From Clostridium_AD sp964467165 (GTDB lineage: Bacteria > Bacillota > Clostridia > Clostridiales > Clostridiaceae), in contig CAYXOL010000021.1 in the NCBI GenBank assembly GCA_964467165.1, positions 9,629-73,628 of the forward strand: a stretch of 64,000 nt of DNA. Reading direction: 5' to 3'. Position numbers and translations under genes: made by a program. Below are positions 16,329 through 25,156 of this stretch, piece by piece. A model generated the notes under the pieces. The model searched no databases. It had not been told where the DNA came from and worked only from the letters and a program-made list of their open reading frames with translations. How positions within the stretch are numbered: position 1 is the first letter of the stretch; the number at the start of each line of letters is the position of its first letter.

Positions 16329-16365
16329 TTAATCCACTTAAAATGGTTTAACCCACTTAAAGTGC
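16329..16365. promoter_or_regulatory. Tandem near-palindromes upstream of pepV
   Basis: TTAATCCACTTAAAATGG (16329-16346) and TTAACCCACTTAAAGTGC (16348-16365), repeated with a 19-bp period. Each contains a palindromic core around CACTTAAAGTG. They lie 37-73 bp before the pepV start codon. Confidence 0.4.
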
Positions 16366-16454
16366 TTATTGTATTAAAATAGATTATTCCAATAAAATAG
16401 TTTAACCTATTAAATTAGCAAGTTATGGCATTATATAATTATGTTAATATATAT

Positions 16455-16808
16455 TTATTTTCCATAAGCAATCCATTTTTTACCATGTAAATATTTTACA
16501 AACATAATTACTCTGTCAATAGAATTTTGCTCTGTGTCATTAAATTTTTCCTTCATAATCAAAGCTATATCATAAACGGTTTTAGTCCCATCTGAAAGTT
16601 GCCAAACCATAGAACCCATTTCGTCAAGCTCCATATCGGTAACTGTTGATTTTTTTATAATTCCCCTAATAAATTTCTCAACGGGCTTGTCATTAATGAA
16701 GAATAGTTTTACCTTTTCATCATTTACTTCCCATTTCTCAATATCTCTTAGTGGTCTATATAGTAAAAAATTTTCCTCTGATTTTTCTTTGCCCTTTTTA
16801 TTAAACAT
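16455..16808 (-). CDS. PqqD-like protein
   Basis: A 117-residue soluble protein. The central part (VTDMELDEMGSMVWQLSDGTKTVYDIALIMKEKF) has the PqqD fold pattern of hydrophobic strand, helix and a short winged-helix-like motif. PqqD proteins are peptide-recognition domains for radical SAM RiPP enzymes, but many stand-alone members in Firmicutes have no RiPP locus, and none is seen here. It lies between pepV and the OPT transporter gene, each separated by intergenic DNA, so it is probably its own unit. Function is unknown; the family call rests on pattern recognition. Confidence 0.65.
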   Translation of the reverse strand: MFNKKGKEKSEENFLLYRPLRDIEKWEVNDEKVKLFFINDKPVEKFIRGIIKKSTVTDMELDEMGSMVWQLSDGTKTVYDIALIMKEKFNDTEQNSIDRVIMFVKYLHGKKWIAYGK

Positions 16809-17029
16809 TTAATTCACCTACAAAACAGTTAAAAACCCTAAAGGCTCTTAGCTTGTATTTCTCCTTTAATATCTCTTAAATTACATATTATGTACTATAA
16901 TTGATTATAACACTAAATCACAGTTTTATCTATCTTTGTGTCCTATAAGTAAATCTATAATTCTAACCCAAATAAGATTATTTCATGCAGTTATCAATTT
17001 AATATACCCTATTTAGCTTTTCAATAAAT

Positions 17030-17061
17030 AAAGATGGCAACTACAATACATTGCCATCTTT
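17030..17061 (-). terminator. Terminator of the OPT transporter gene
   Basis: AAAGATGGCAA / TTGCCATCTTT form an 11-bp stem with a 10-nt loop, 8 bp after the OPT stop codon, followed on the minus strand by ATTTATTG. Confidence 0.75.
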
Positions 17062-17068
17062 TGTATTA

Positions 17069-18988
17069 CTATTTAGAAGTTTTTATCTTACTCTTCATTA
17101 TAGGTATTATAGTAGCAACTATTAGACCTACTAAAATTATATATGCCATTCCATTAGAAGCAGCAAACCCAGTTGGTTCTACTCCTTTTACAATGCCAGA
17201 TACTTGGAATATTATGCCTACAAGTCCGATTATTGAACCACCGGCAACAAGTCCAGAAGATAAACTTATACCATTAGAAACCTTAACTTCTTTTTCTACA
17301 TCTGTTTTAGAAGTTTTCTCTACAAATGCACGAACTAACGCACCTATTAAAATTATAGAAGTTGTAGATATTGGTAAGTAGAATCCAATAGCCACTGTCA
17401 TTACAGGAAGTTTTAATAAGAAGAATACAACTCCCATAACAGCACCAACAATTATCATAACCCAAGGTAATTCACCTGACATTATTCCCTTAGTTAATGT
17501 TGCCATTAAGTTAGCTTGTGGTAATGCAAATTGAACCTTATCACCAGTCATTGCAAGTTTGCTTGAAAGTAATAATATAGTACCAATAACTACTACAACA
17601 CCAACTATACTTGCTATAGCAAAGTATTTTTGCATTTCATTTTTGTCTCCACCTACTATGAAAGTAACCTTTTGTGATTGAGCGTAACCTCCACCTATAG
17701 ATATAGCCGTAACTATAAATGTACCAAATAAAAGTAAAGTTTTATTATTTTCAGGATTTGTCCATCCCATTATAACGAATAATAACGTTACAAGAACTAA
17801 TGAAGCTATAGTCATACCAGAAACAGGAAGGTTTGAAGTTCCTATAGTTCCAGTTAAACGACCAGCAACTATAACAAATAATAATGATAAAAATAATGCT
17901 AAAATTGAAGCTGTGATTGCCATTAATATGTTACCACCAGATATTATAAATCCACCAATGAAAACTACTACTATACCAGCAACCAATATTAGGTTTCCAA
18001 CAGATGAACTTCCAGCACCATTTGAGGTCTTAGCATTCATAGTTTCTTTTATAGCAGATATTATAGTAGGTATAAGTTTTAGAGCACCTATTAACCCACC
18101 AGAAAGCATCATACCAGCACCAATATATTTTACATAACTACCAGCTATATGTTTAACAGCCATAGCACTTATGCCAACATCAGCATTGTTCCATACAACC
18201 GCACCCTCTCTCCCAAGATTGGAGAAATAACCTATCAAAGGCATAATACCGAAATTAGATAATATAGACCCAGCAAACATAGCTAGTGAAACCTCCATGC
18301 CAACTATAAATCCTATACCTAACAATAGTGGACTAACTTCAACTTCAAGTTTCCACTTGTAGAAAGTTTCGTTTACATAGCTTATAACGTTGTTAGTTAA
18401 ATACAAGAATGAACTATTAATAACTGTTATAATACCACCTATTCCAAATCCAATTCCCATGTACTTCATTGATTCTCCAGCACCTTCTGAAGCAACAAGT
18501 GTTTCAGATATAGCCATTGACTCAGGGTACATTAATTTACCGTGTTCTTCAATCATTAAGTAATTGTGAACGAGACCAGCTACTCCTATACCAAATAGAA
18601 CACCAGCTACTCCAACAATAATACCTTCTAAGAAAGTAACTTTAGAACCTATTAAAAGAATTGCGGGTAAAACGAATATTATACCACTAGCTACTGACTC
18701 TCCTCCACTTGACATACCTTGAACTAAGTTTTTGGCAAGTATTCCTTTATGCTTAGCAAAGGCAGCTATAAATGCTGAACCTATTATAGAACCTGGTATA
18801 CCAGCAGCAACTGTAAGCCCTGATTTCATGCCTGAATAGGCAGTTGATGCTGCAAATAGTGCAGCTAAAAAAATACCAATTATTAATACAGCAATGTTTC
18901 CTCCAGATTTAGAACCACTGGAAACGTAAGGAACGTAGTCTTTACCGTCTACTCCCCCATATGCATCTTTTGACAATTTTTTATCCAT
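17069..18988 (-). CDS. OPT-family oligopeptide/metal-chelate transporter
   Basis: A 639-residue integral membrane protein with about 15-16 predicted helices, rich in Gly and Ala, matching bacterial OPT transporters. Family-like segments include TAYSGMKSGLTVAAGIPGSIIGSAF near the N-terminus and VQGMSSGGESVASGIIFVLPA. These proteins import oligopeptides or, in some lineages, iron chelates by proton coupling; specificity is not visible. Start ATG follows GGGAGG. Three tandem palindromic repeats (19011-19059) stand just upstream of the ribosome binding site, suggesting regulation. The adjacent peptidase genes make peptide uptake the likelier role. Confidence 0.85.
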   Translation of the reverse strand: MDKKLSKDAYGGVDGKDYVPYVSSGSKSGGNIAVLIIGIFLAALFAASTAYSGMKSGLTVAAGIPGSIIGSAFIAAFAKHKGILAKNLVQGMSSGGESVASGIIFVLPAILLIGSKVTFLEGIIVGVAGVLFGIGVAGLVHNYLMIEEHGKLMYPESMAISETLVASEGAGESMKYMGIGFGIGGIITVINSSFLYLTNNVISYVNETFYKWKLEVEVSPLLLGIGFIVGMEVSLAMFAGSILSNFGIMPLIGYFSNLGREGAVVWNNADVGISAMAVKHIAGSYVKYIGAGMMLSGGLIGALKLIPTIISAIKETMNAKTSNGAGSSSVGNLILVAGIVVVFIGGFIISGGNILMAITASILALFLSLLFVIVAGRLTGTIGTSNLPVSGMTIASLVLVTLLFVIMGWTNPENNKTLLLFGTFIVTAISIGGGYAQSQKVTFIVGGDKNEMQKYFAIASIVGVVVVIGTILLLSSKLAMTGDKVQFALPQANLMATLTKGIMSGELPWVMIIVGAVMGVVFFLLKLPVMTVAIGFYLPISTTSIILIGALVRAFVEKTSKTDVEKEVKVSNGISLSSGLVAGGSIIGLVGIIFQVSGIVKGVEPTGFAASNGMAYIILVGLIVATIIPIMKSKIKTSK

Positions 18989-19457
18989 TGAATATCCTCC
19001 CTTTGATTATAAATGTTAATCATTTGCAAATGTTATTCATTTTAAATGTTAATCATTTGTTAATATATTTCATGATAACATATGTTTTAAAAATACCTAA
19101 GCATCAAAATCCGTCGTTTATTACCAACTCCTCACACTATAATGAATTGTCAGGTTACTACCTACAAAATACGCCATTTTACGCCATTTCGCACTATAAT
19201 TTTATGGCTTTACTGTGATTTTTGAAATTATCAAGATTATTTTGTTAATTTTTTTAAAATTCTGTTATTATGAGTATATTTTGTTTAATAACTCGTAAAA
19301 TAATACAAAGAAACTTTTTCCACTTTTAAAAATAGTTTCTTAGTAAATGTAAAGCATTACTCTATACTTCTTTTCATAAATTCTCTTTAATATTCATTAT
19401 TGTACACTTATTTATTATTCCACACTGTAAATTTAAAAAGATATTATCAAAAAAATG
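18989..19457. other. 469-bp non-coding region upstream of the OPT gene
   Basis: No credible gene. It holds the palindrome array (19011-19059), a perfect tandem decamer TACGCCATTT at 19170-19189, two direct copies of CACTATAAT (19135-19143 and 19192-19200), and a hairpin AAGAAACT/AGTTTCTT at about 19309-19343. It probably contains the OPT promoter, but I could not fix a convincing -35/-10 pair. Confidence 0.6.
19011..19059. repeat. Three tandem palindromic 16-bp repeats before the OPT gene
   Basis: AAATGTTAATCATTTG at 19011-19026, the variant AAATGTTATTCATTTT at 19028-19043, and AAATGTTAATCATTTG at 19044-19059. Each has inverted AAATG/CATTT arms. They begin 23 bp upstream of the OPT start codon, so they could bind a repressor or form leader hairpins. 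Confidence 0.7.
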
Positions 19458-19500
19458 AAAATAGCAGATGTACAAACTTGCATTCGCTTTCTGCTATTTT
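19458..19500 (-). terminator. Terminator of lepB
   Basis: AAAATAGCAGA / TCTGCTATTTT form an 11-bp stem just past the lepB stop codon; the minus strand then reads CATTTTTTTG. Confidence 0.75.
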
Positions 19501-19501
19501 T

Positions 19502-20020
19502 TTATTTTAATTTTCCAAATCTACTAAAAGGACTGATTATAATTCTTGCTTTTCCCATTATATCTGCCTTAGGTATAAAAGGGCTGGCCCAATACCTTGC
19601 ATCTAAAGAATTCACTCTATTATCTCCCATAAAAAAATAACTATCTTCTGGCACTGTGAATTTCATCCCAGCTTTACCACCTGGATTTACAACATAACTC
19701 TCGTCTACTTTTTCCTTATTTATGTATAGCGATCCATCATCTCTAATTTCAACCTCATCATTTGGTAGCCCTATAAGTCTCTTTATTAAATCTTCGCCTA
19801 ATTCATCTGAATGGAATACTATTATATCCCCATGTTTTAGGTTATTTTTATTATGAACTCTAGTTACTAGTATCTTATCATTTAGGTTTATAGTTGGAAG
19901 CATTGATCCCGTCGGAACCGACACGTTAAAAAAAACAACCTTATTTATGATAAATGCAATTATAATGGCTGCGATTATTGGTACTACCCAATCTCTAAAT
20001 ATCTTTTTTACAATATCCAT
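19502..20020 (-). CDS. lepB: Signal peptidase I
   Basis: A 172-residue type I signal peptidase of the short Gram-positive kind. A single N-terminal membrane anchor (about 11-33) precedes the catalytic serine S39 in PTGSMLPTI. The general base is K80 in LIKRLIGLPND, and box E is FFMGDNRVNSLDARYW. It removes signal peptides from secreted proteins on the outer face of the membrane. ATG start follows GAGGGGATAATC. It stands alone with its own terminator. Confidence 0.93.
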   Translation of the reverse strand: MDIVKKIFRDWVVPIIAAIIIAFIINKVVFFNVSVPTGSMLPTINLNDKILVTRVHNKNNLKHGDIIVFHSDELGEDLIKRLIGLPNDEVEIRDDGSLYINKEKVDESYVVNPGGKAGMKFTVPEDSYFFMGDNRVNSLDARYWASPFIPKADIMGKARIIISPFSRFGKLK

Positions 20021-20175
20021 GATTATCCCCTCTCAATTCTAATACATTAACATTTTATCACAATACTTATAATATATCATTATTTAAAATTAGCTATATG
20101 TAAACAAACCAAAAATTTTCAGCTTTTTCAGCAAATGAGTTGTTAGAGATTAAATTTCATAGATTACAGATTAAT

Positions 20176-20942
20176 CTATCCCTTAAGTGTCCTTTTTAAA
20201 CTTATTTGTTTTCTAAATATTTGTCTAAATACCTCATCTCTATATTTTTCTCTTACATCGACAAATTCAAATGTATAATGTGTTGTTTTGTTTATCCTTA
20301 TTTTTCCAATTATTCTACCAGTTATAGGTATATTAGTTACATCTTCAAATCTAACTGCCACAATATATATTCCCACTTCATCGATATACTCTTCCTCTCT
20401 TAAATTAAAAAGTAAGTTATCCCCGGATATTTTTGTAATATTAATCAATTTTGCTTTCTTTGTTTGTGTATCTATTAAATTCCCTTCCACTGCCCATAGT
20501 ATACCAAAGGAAGAATCCGATTCAATTTGATATATTTCTTTTATTGCTAATTTATTTGTATCTATTTTTTCAACCCTTATTTTAAATTCATATAGAATAT
20601 TCAACTTTTCTACAGCCATTTTCATACTATCAAATATTTCAACTATATCATCAATTGGCTTTGTAGACATAAAAACTATATTTGCATCCGTTTTTGACAC
20701 AAACCCATTTATAGTTATTATTTTTTCTTTTAATCTGATCATTATATTTGCAGGTAAAATAATATCATCTATTACTTGCTTTGAAGCATTAATTTTCTCA
20801 CTTAATATTTCTATAGCAGCCTGCGCAACTGATGGGTCAAAATCCTTTCCTTTCCACTTTCTTTTAGCAATTCAGTTAATTCACTCTTCAAACTTTTTTC
20901 TGTGGTACCTAGATAAATAGACTTTATATTAGAAATTTCCAT
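20176..20942 (-). pseudogene. Frameshifted PilZ-domain-like gene
   Basis: The open frame 20176-20742 (188 residues) ends like a PilZ domain (FEFVDVREKYRDEVFRQIFR) and has the ISGDNLLF strand expected in PilZ, but its ATG has no ribosome binding site. Upstream, an ATG at 20940-20942 behind GAGGAG opens a frame MEISNIKSIYLGTTEKSLKS that stops within about 45 codons. The reading GKDFDPSVAQAAIEILSEK, in frame with the PilZ part, continues upstream to a stop near 20868. The two frames meet around GGAAAGGAAAGG (20842-20855), so a one- or two-base indel broke a gene of about 255 codons. The typical c-di-GMP RxxxR motif is not obvious. Sequencing error is possible. Confidence 0.6.
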
Positions 20943-21168
20943 TTTATAAATCACTCCTCTATAATATGAAATGCACAGTACTTCCATGTAAATTTTAAGA
21001 CCTCACCAAGAAATATTTCACTATCCTAGCTTTATATAAATTATACAAATAAAATCACCTATAGTCCAAACACTTTTTTAAATATCCTTCCCATAGGCAA
21101 AACTCTATTCTATACCTTCCATTATAATTTGTTTTCATATTTTCAACCTCAACTCTAACTCTTGCTAC

Positions 21169-21200
21169 AAAAACTCCTAACATATTAAAATGTTAGGAGC
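21169..21200 (-). terminator. Terminator of the alanine symporter gene
   Basis: CTCCTAACAT / ATGTTAGGAG form a 10-bp stem with a 6-nt loop, followed on the minus strand by TTTTTG. Confidence 0.85.
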
Positions 21201-21221
21201 TTTCTTGGTATAACTATACAA

Positions 21222-22610
21222 TTACATTGGAATATATTTTCCTTTTTTATCAACTTCTCTTATTGGCTCAGTATCTACTGCCTCAAGGTTGTCATCCCAT
21301 AAATATTTCTTAGTTTCACTAACAATTACAGGGCTGAGCAATATTAAAGCAACTAGATTGGGAAGTGCCATTAACCCATTAAATAAATCTGCTAAATCCC
21401 AAACTAAACTAAGTGAGAACACTGAGCCAACGTAAACAAATACAACCCAAAGCACCCTATAAGGAACAATTGCTTTTTTACCAAGTAAATATTCGATTGC
21501 CTTTTCTCCATAGTATGACCAACCAAGTATAGTTGAAAATACAAATGTTAAAAGTCCAATAGTTAAGATTATAGGTCCTACAACAGGAATAGCCGCGAAT
21601 GCTCCTTTAGTAAGAGCTGCTCCCTTTAATCCTTCCCGCCATAATCCTGAATTCACAATAACTATACCTGTCATTGCACATACAACAACTGTATCCCAAA
21701 AAGTACCTGTTGCTGAAACTAGAGCTTGCTTAACAGGGTTTCTTGTTTGTGCTGCTGCTGCAACAATTGGTGCACTACCAAGACCTGATTCATTTGAGAA
21801 AAGTCCTCTTGAAATACCATATCTCATTGCCATCATAACTCCTGCTCCCGCAAATCCGCCAGCAGCCGCTTGAGGTGAGAATGCATCCCTAAATATTAAT
21901 GCAATTGTACTTCCAACGGTTTTATATCCTATTGCAAGAAGAATAATACAACCAATAACATAGAATATAGCCATAAACGGAACTAGAACATCACAAACCT
22001 TAGCAATTTTCTTTATTCCACCCAAAATAACAACAGCTACCAATACTGCTATTACAAGTCCAGTAATCCATGTTGGAATTTTAAAAGTTTCATATACCAT
22101 AGATGATACTGAGTTAGCCTGTACCATACAACCAATACCAAAAGCTGCAATAGATGTGAAAAATGCAAATATTACTCCAGCCCATTTTGAATGAAGTCCA
22201 TGTTCTAGAACATACATTGGTCCACCTGCCATTGTACCATCCTTAGTTTTAACACGATATTTAACAGATAATAAAGCTTCAGAATACTTTGTAGCTATTC
22301 CAAATACACCTGTTAGCCAGCACCAAAGAACTGCGCCCGGTCCGCCAATACTAACTGCAGTTGCAACACCAACTATATTTCCAGTTCCTATAGTTGCTGC
22401 AAGGGCTGTAGTTAGAGCACTAAATTGACTTACATCTCCCACGCCAAAATCATCTTTGGTTACTGATATCCTTATAGCCTTGAAAATGTAACGTTGAATA
22501 AATTTAAGCCTAAAAGTTAAAAATAAATGAGTACCAAATAAAATAACAATAAGTGGTATGCCCCATATCCAGCTATCAATTTGGGCAATTAGTTGACCGA
22601 ATGACTCCAT
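21222..22610 (-). CDS. Sodium:alanine symporter (AGCS family)
   Basis: A 462-residue transporter with about 10-11 membrane helices. The AGCS pattern is clear: ATIGTGNIVGVATA near residues 71-84, GGPGAVLWCWLTG, and GLFSNESGLGSAPIVAAAA in the middle. These carriers import alanine or glycine with sodium. ATG follows AAAGGGGGATTTTTT. It is monocistronic with a strong terminator. The AT-rich upstream region (22611-22855) probably holds its promoter, but no clear pair of elements stands out. Confidence 0.9.
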   Translation of the reverse strand: MESFGQLIAQIDSWIWGIPLIVILFGTHLFLTFRLKFIQRYIFKAIRISVTKDDFGVGDVSQFSALTTALAATIGTGNIVGVATAVSIGGPGAVLWCWLTGVFGIATKYSEALLSVKYRVKTKDGTMAGGPMYVLEHGLHSKWAGVIFAFFTSIAAFGIGCMVQANSVSSMVYETFKIPTWITGLVIAVLVAVVILGGIKKIAKVCDVLVPFMAIFYVIGCIILLAIGYKTVGSTIALIFRDAFSPQAAAGGFAGAGVMMAMRYGISRGLFSNESGLGSAPIVAAAAQTRNPVKQALVSATGTFWDTVVVCAMTGIVIVNSGLWREGLKGAALTKGAFAAIPVVGPIILTIGLLTFVFSTILGWSYYGEKAIEYLLGKKAIVPYRVLWVVFVYVGSVFSLSLVWDLADLFNGLMALPNLVALILLSPVIVSETKKYLWDDNLEAVDTEPIREVDKKGKYIPM

Positions 22611-22849
22611 AAAAAATCCCCCTTTATAATATTTAATTTTATAGCCTTATATTATTATTGTATATCATTTGAAACCTTATATAAATCAGAATTTTGCGAC
22701 AAATTCATTTATTAGGCTTGTGAATAAATTTAATTTTTATGTATAATTTTTAAATATTTACCATAAATTCCTCTTCCAATTTCTCATTATATGACCTTTC
22801 ATAACCAGCTTCTTATATTGGAGAACTCCATTTCGCTCCCTAATAGAAA

Positions 22850-22876
22850 ATCCCCCAAACCTAAGTCTGAGGGAAC
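22850..22876 (-). terminator. Probable terminator after rlmD
   Basis: Minus strand CCCTCAGACTTAGGTTTGGGGG folds with G-U pairs and is followed by ATTTTCTATT. It lies past the REP-like repeat that abuts the rlmD stop codon. Confidence 0.5.
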
Positions 22877-22912
22877 AAAACACACTTTAATTTTCATTTA
22901 AAATCCTAAACA

Positions 22913-22938
22913 TGCCACTTGCCACGTGGGTGGCACCA
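22913..22938. repeat. REP-like repeat, copy 2
   Basis: Exact 26-bp copy, in reverse orientation, of the repeat at 6033-6058. It ends 2 bp from the rlmD stop codon. The GGGGACGGTT motif next to copy 1 is absent here. Confidence 0.7.
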
Positions 22939-22940
22939 TT

Positions 22941-24332
22941 CTATTTCTTCTCTATCCTCACCACGCACTCAACGTGAGCCGTCTGAGGAAACATGTCCAC
23001 AGGTTGAATCTCTATCGTCTTATATCCAAGTTCATCTAAAATCCCCAGGTCGCGAGCTAATGTACCTGGATCACAAGAAACATAAACTATAGTTCTAGGT
23101 CCCATACTACTAATGGCTTCTAAGAGAATTTTATCGCAACCCTTTCTTGGAGGGTCGACTACCACTACATCAGCGCGAACTCCCTTACTTATAAGTTTTG
23201 GAATAACTGCTTCTGCCTCACCTACTATAAATTCAGTATTATCTATTTTATTTTCAATGGAATTTTTCTTGGCATTTTCAATAGCCTCTGGTACTATCTC
23301 TACCCCGTAAACTTTTTTTGCCTTTTTAGATAGAAATAAAGATATAGTTCCTGTACCGCAGTAAGCATCCAGCACCACTTCCCCGCCGGTTAAATTTGCA
23401 TACTCTAATGCTTTAGCATACAATACTTCTGTTTGAATTGAATTAACTTGGAAAAAGGACAGCGGCGAAACTTCAAATTTAAATTCACCTATGTAATCAG
23501 TTATTGTATCTTTTCCCCATAGTGTTACACAACTGGCTCCAAGTATTACATTTGTTTTTTCACTATTTATATTTTGAACTATACTTACAATTCCCTGAAT
23601 TTTTTTAGTGATTAATGCTATAAATTCTTCTTTATGTGGAAGGCTTTTGCCATTAGTAACTAGCACCACCATCACTTCCCCTGTTTTAAATCCTTTTCTA
23701 ATCATTATATGACGAAGGGAACCTTCATTGGTTTCTTCATTATAGCAATGGATATCATACTCTTTAATCCATTGCCTAGTAAGCTTCACTACAATATCTG
23801 CGACTTTATCTTGAATATGACAGGTTTCCATGTTTATTATGTCATGACTTCTGGCTGCGTAAAAACCTATTTTTACTACACCATTTTTATTTGATACCGG
23901 TAATTGAACCTTATTTCTATAATTATAAGGACTATCCATTCCTATTGTAGGATGTATTACCACATCTTCTAATTTCCCTATTCTATTTATAACCTGTATT
24001 ACCCTATTAGTTTTAAAGTCTAATTGCCCGGAGTAATCTATATGCTGCAGATTACAGCCACCACAATTTTTATATATGCTGCAAACCGGTTCTATTCTAC
24101 TAGCCGATGGCTCCAATATCTCTAACAACTTACCAAAAGCAAAACTTTTAGAGATTTTAACAATTTTTATTTTTACCTTTTCAGCAACTATTGCACCAGC
24201 TACAAAAACAGTAAAATTATCTATCTTACCTACGCCTTCGCCCTCATATCCCATGTTATCTATGGTCATTATATAGTCCTCATTTTTTATAACTGGGATA
24301 ACAAACTTATCAATTTTTTTATTATTTTTCAT
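22941..24332 (-). CDS. rlmD: 23S rRNA m5U methyltransferase (RlmD/RlmCD type)
   Basis: A 463-residue TrmA-family methyltransferase. An N-terminal TRAM domain (about 12-75) precedes the iron-sulfur ligands C84, C90 and C93 in VCSIYKNCGGC, with a fourth cysteine likely in METCHIQDK. The SAM-binding site is DAYCGTGTISLFL, followed by VVDPPRKG and the catalytic-cysteine motif YVSCDPGTLARD. Members methylate C5 of uridines in 23S rRNA (U1939; in Gram-positives one enzyme may also do U747). ATG follows AGGAGGAAAATT. Upstream is an unusual TTTATA repeat array that may affect expression. Confidence 0.88.
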   Translation of the reverse strand: MKNNKKIDKFVIPVIKNEDYIMTIDNMGYEGEGVGKIDNFTVFVAGAIVAEKVKIKIVKISKSFAFGKLLEILEPSASRIEPVCSIYKNCGGCNLQHIDYSGQLDFKTNRVIQVINRIGKLEDVVIHPTIGMDSPYNYRNKVQLPVSNKNGVVKIGFYAARSHDIINMETCHIQDKVADIVVKLTRQWIKEYDIHCYNEETNEGSLRHIMIRKGFKTGEVMVVLVTNGKSLPHKEEFIALITKKIQGIVSIVQNINSEKTNVILGASCVTLWGKDTITDYIGEFKFEVSPLSFFQVNSIQTEVLYAKALEYANLTGGEVVLDAYCGTGTISLFLSKKAKKVYGVEIVPEAIENAKKNSIENKIDNTEFIVGEAEAVIPKLISKGVRADVVVVDPPRKGCDKILLEAISSMGPRTIVYVSCDPGTLARDLGILDELGYKTIEIQPVDMFPQTAHVECVVRIEKK

Positions 24333-24358
24333 AATTTTCCTCCTAGTTTTACCTCTAC

Positions 24359-24473
24359 TTTATATTTATATTTATATTTATATTTATATTTATATTTATA
24401 TTTATATTTACATTTATATTCATATTTATATTTACATTTATATTCATATTTATATTCACAATTATATTTAGAT
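24359..24473. repeat. TTTATA hexanucleotide array upstream of rlmD
   Basis: About 9-10 consecutive units of TTTATA start at 24359, then degenerate units with C substitutions (TTTACA, TTCATA) to about 24473. The array begins about 16 bp upstream of the CCTCCT (ribosome binding site) complement of rlmD, so it lies in the promoter or leader of that gene. Pure tandem arrays like this change length by slippage. Confidence 0.85.
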
Positions 24474-24503
24474 TTATTATCGCTATAACTATTTTCTCAT
24501 ACT

Positions 24504-24545
24504 AAAGGCATCCCGAAGAAATTAATTCCTTTCAAGATGCCTTTT
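24504..24545 (-). terminator. Hairpin after the DUF1540 gene
   Basis: AAAGGCATC / GATGCCTTT(T) form a 9-bp stem around a loop that can pair further (GAAAGGAATTAATTTCTTC). The T run is weak on either strand. It lies 46 bp past the DUF1540 stop codon. Confidence 0.55.
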
Positions 24546-24591
24546 AGCAAAATATAAGAAAAACCGTACAGACTATTATTTGAAAATCACC

Positions 24592-24951
24592 TTATTCTTC
24601 GAAGGTCTCACATTCTGTTTTTTCAATACTTGAAACATCTTTTCCGTATATTACAATATTCTCTGCTACACATGATTTATTTTCATTATGTTTACAAGCT
24701 ATAGCTTCACACCTAATCTTTGGACTCATCTCTATGGATTCATTGTTAAATGATTGCTTAAGTTCTCCCATTACATTCATATTGAGCACATTCATTATTG
24801 AATTCATTAATCCTTTTTCTGCAAAATTTTCACACTGTGTTCCCTCACTACTATGGGCACTTGAACCCGAAACATGGATAGTTCTAGCTGAGCATATTGA
24901 CGACATATTATTAACACAATTCGTTGCAGTACAACTTAAAGCTCCGTTCAT
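24592..24951 (-). CDS. Protein with two DUF1540 cysteine-rich domains
   Basis: A 119-residue protein with two similar cysteine modules: C-x4-C-x7-C with a later CENF (residues 4-45), and CEAIACKHNENKSC with a later CETF (about 78-117). This matches paired DUF1540 domains, likely small metal-binding modules of unknown function common in clostridia. The ATG at 24949-24951 follows GGGAGGAATAAAC. An upstream in-frame GTG is part of the ribosome binding site and so is rejected. The leader contains a long structured inverted repeat (24978-25080), suggesting RNA-level control. Confidence 0.8.
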   Translation of the reverse strand: MNGALSCTATNCVNNMSSICSARTIHVSGSSAHSSEGTQCENFAEKGLMNSIMNVLNMNVMGELKQSFNNESIEMSPKIRCEAIACKHNENKSCVAENIVIYGKDVSSIEKTECETFEE

Positions 24952-24977
24952 GTTTATTCCTCCCACTATTTAGTTTT

Positions 24978-25080
24978 AACAACATTTTGGAAGCTTAAAT
25001 TCTGCCATCTTATATAAGTGGCAGTTGCCTAGCCTAAGAAGATTGCTTGGTGGCATTCTAAATTTGCTTCCAAAGTTGTT
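24978..25080 (-). ncRNA. Structured leader of the DUF1540 gene, candidate regulatory RNA
   Basis: The ends form a long stem: AACAAC-TTTGGAAGC-AAATT-TGCCA pairs with its complement across 103 nt with small bulges. Inside are two more hairpins on the minus strand: CCAAG-N7-CTTAGG, and CTGCCACTTATATAAG with TGGCAG. The whole resembles a three-way junction. It lies between a probable promoter (-10 TATAAT at 25135-25140) and the ribosome binding site, 27 bp before the start codon. No riboswitch class is recognised. Confidence 0.55.
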
Positions 25081-25156
25081 AATATTGCAGCATCGCAGAT
25101 GATGATTTAATAATATTTTGTAGACTATGCTTTTATTATACTATATAAAGGAAAGA

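Noticed and set aside
16340..16450. Further 18-20-bp periodic repeats upstream of pepV
   Set aside because: Beyond the first two units the similarity is only AT-rich background.
24359..24473. CRISPR-like array
   Set aside because: Units are 6 bp with no spacers; it is a simple hexanucleotide repeat.
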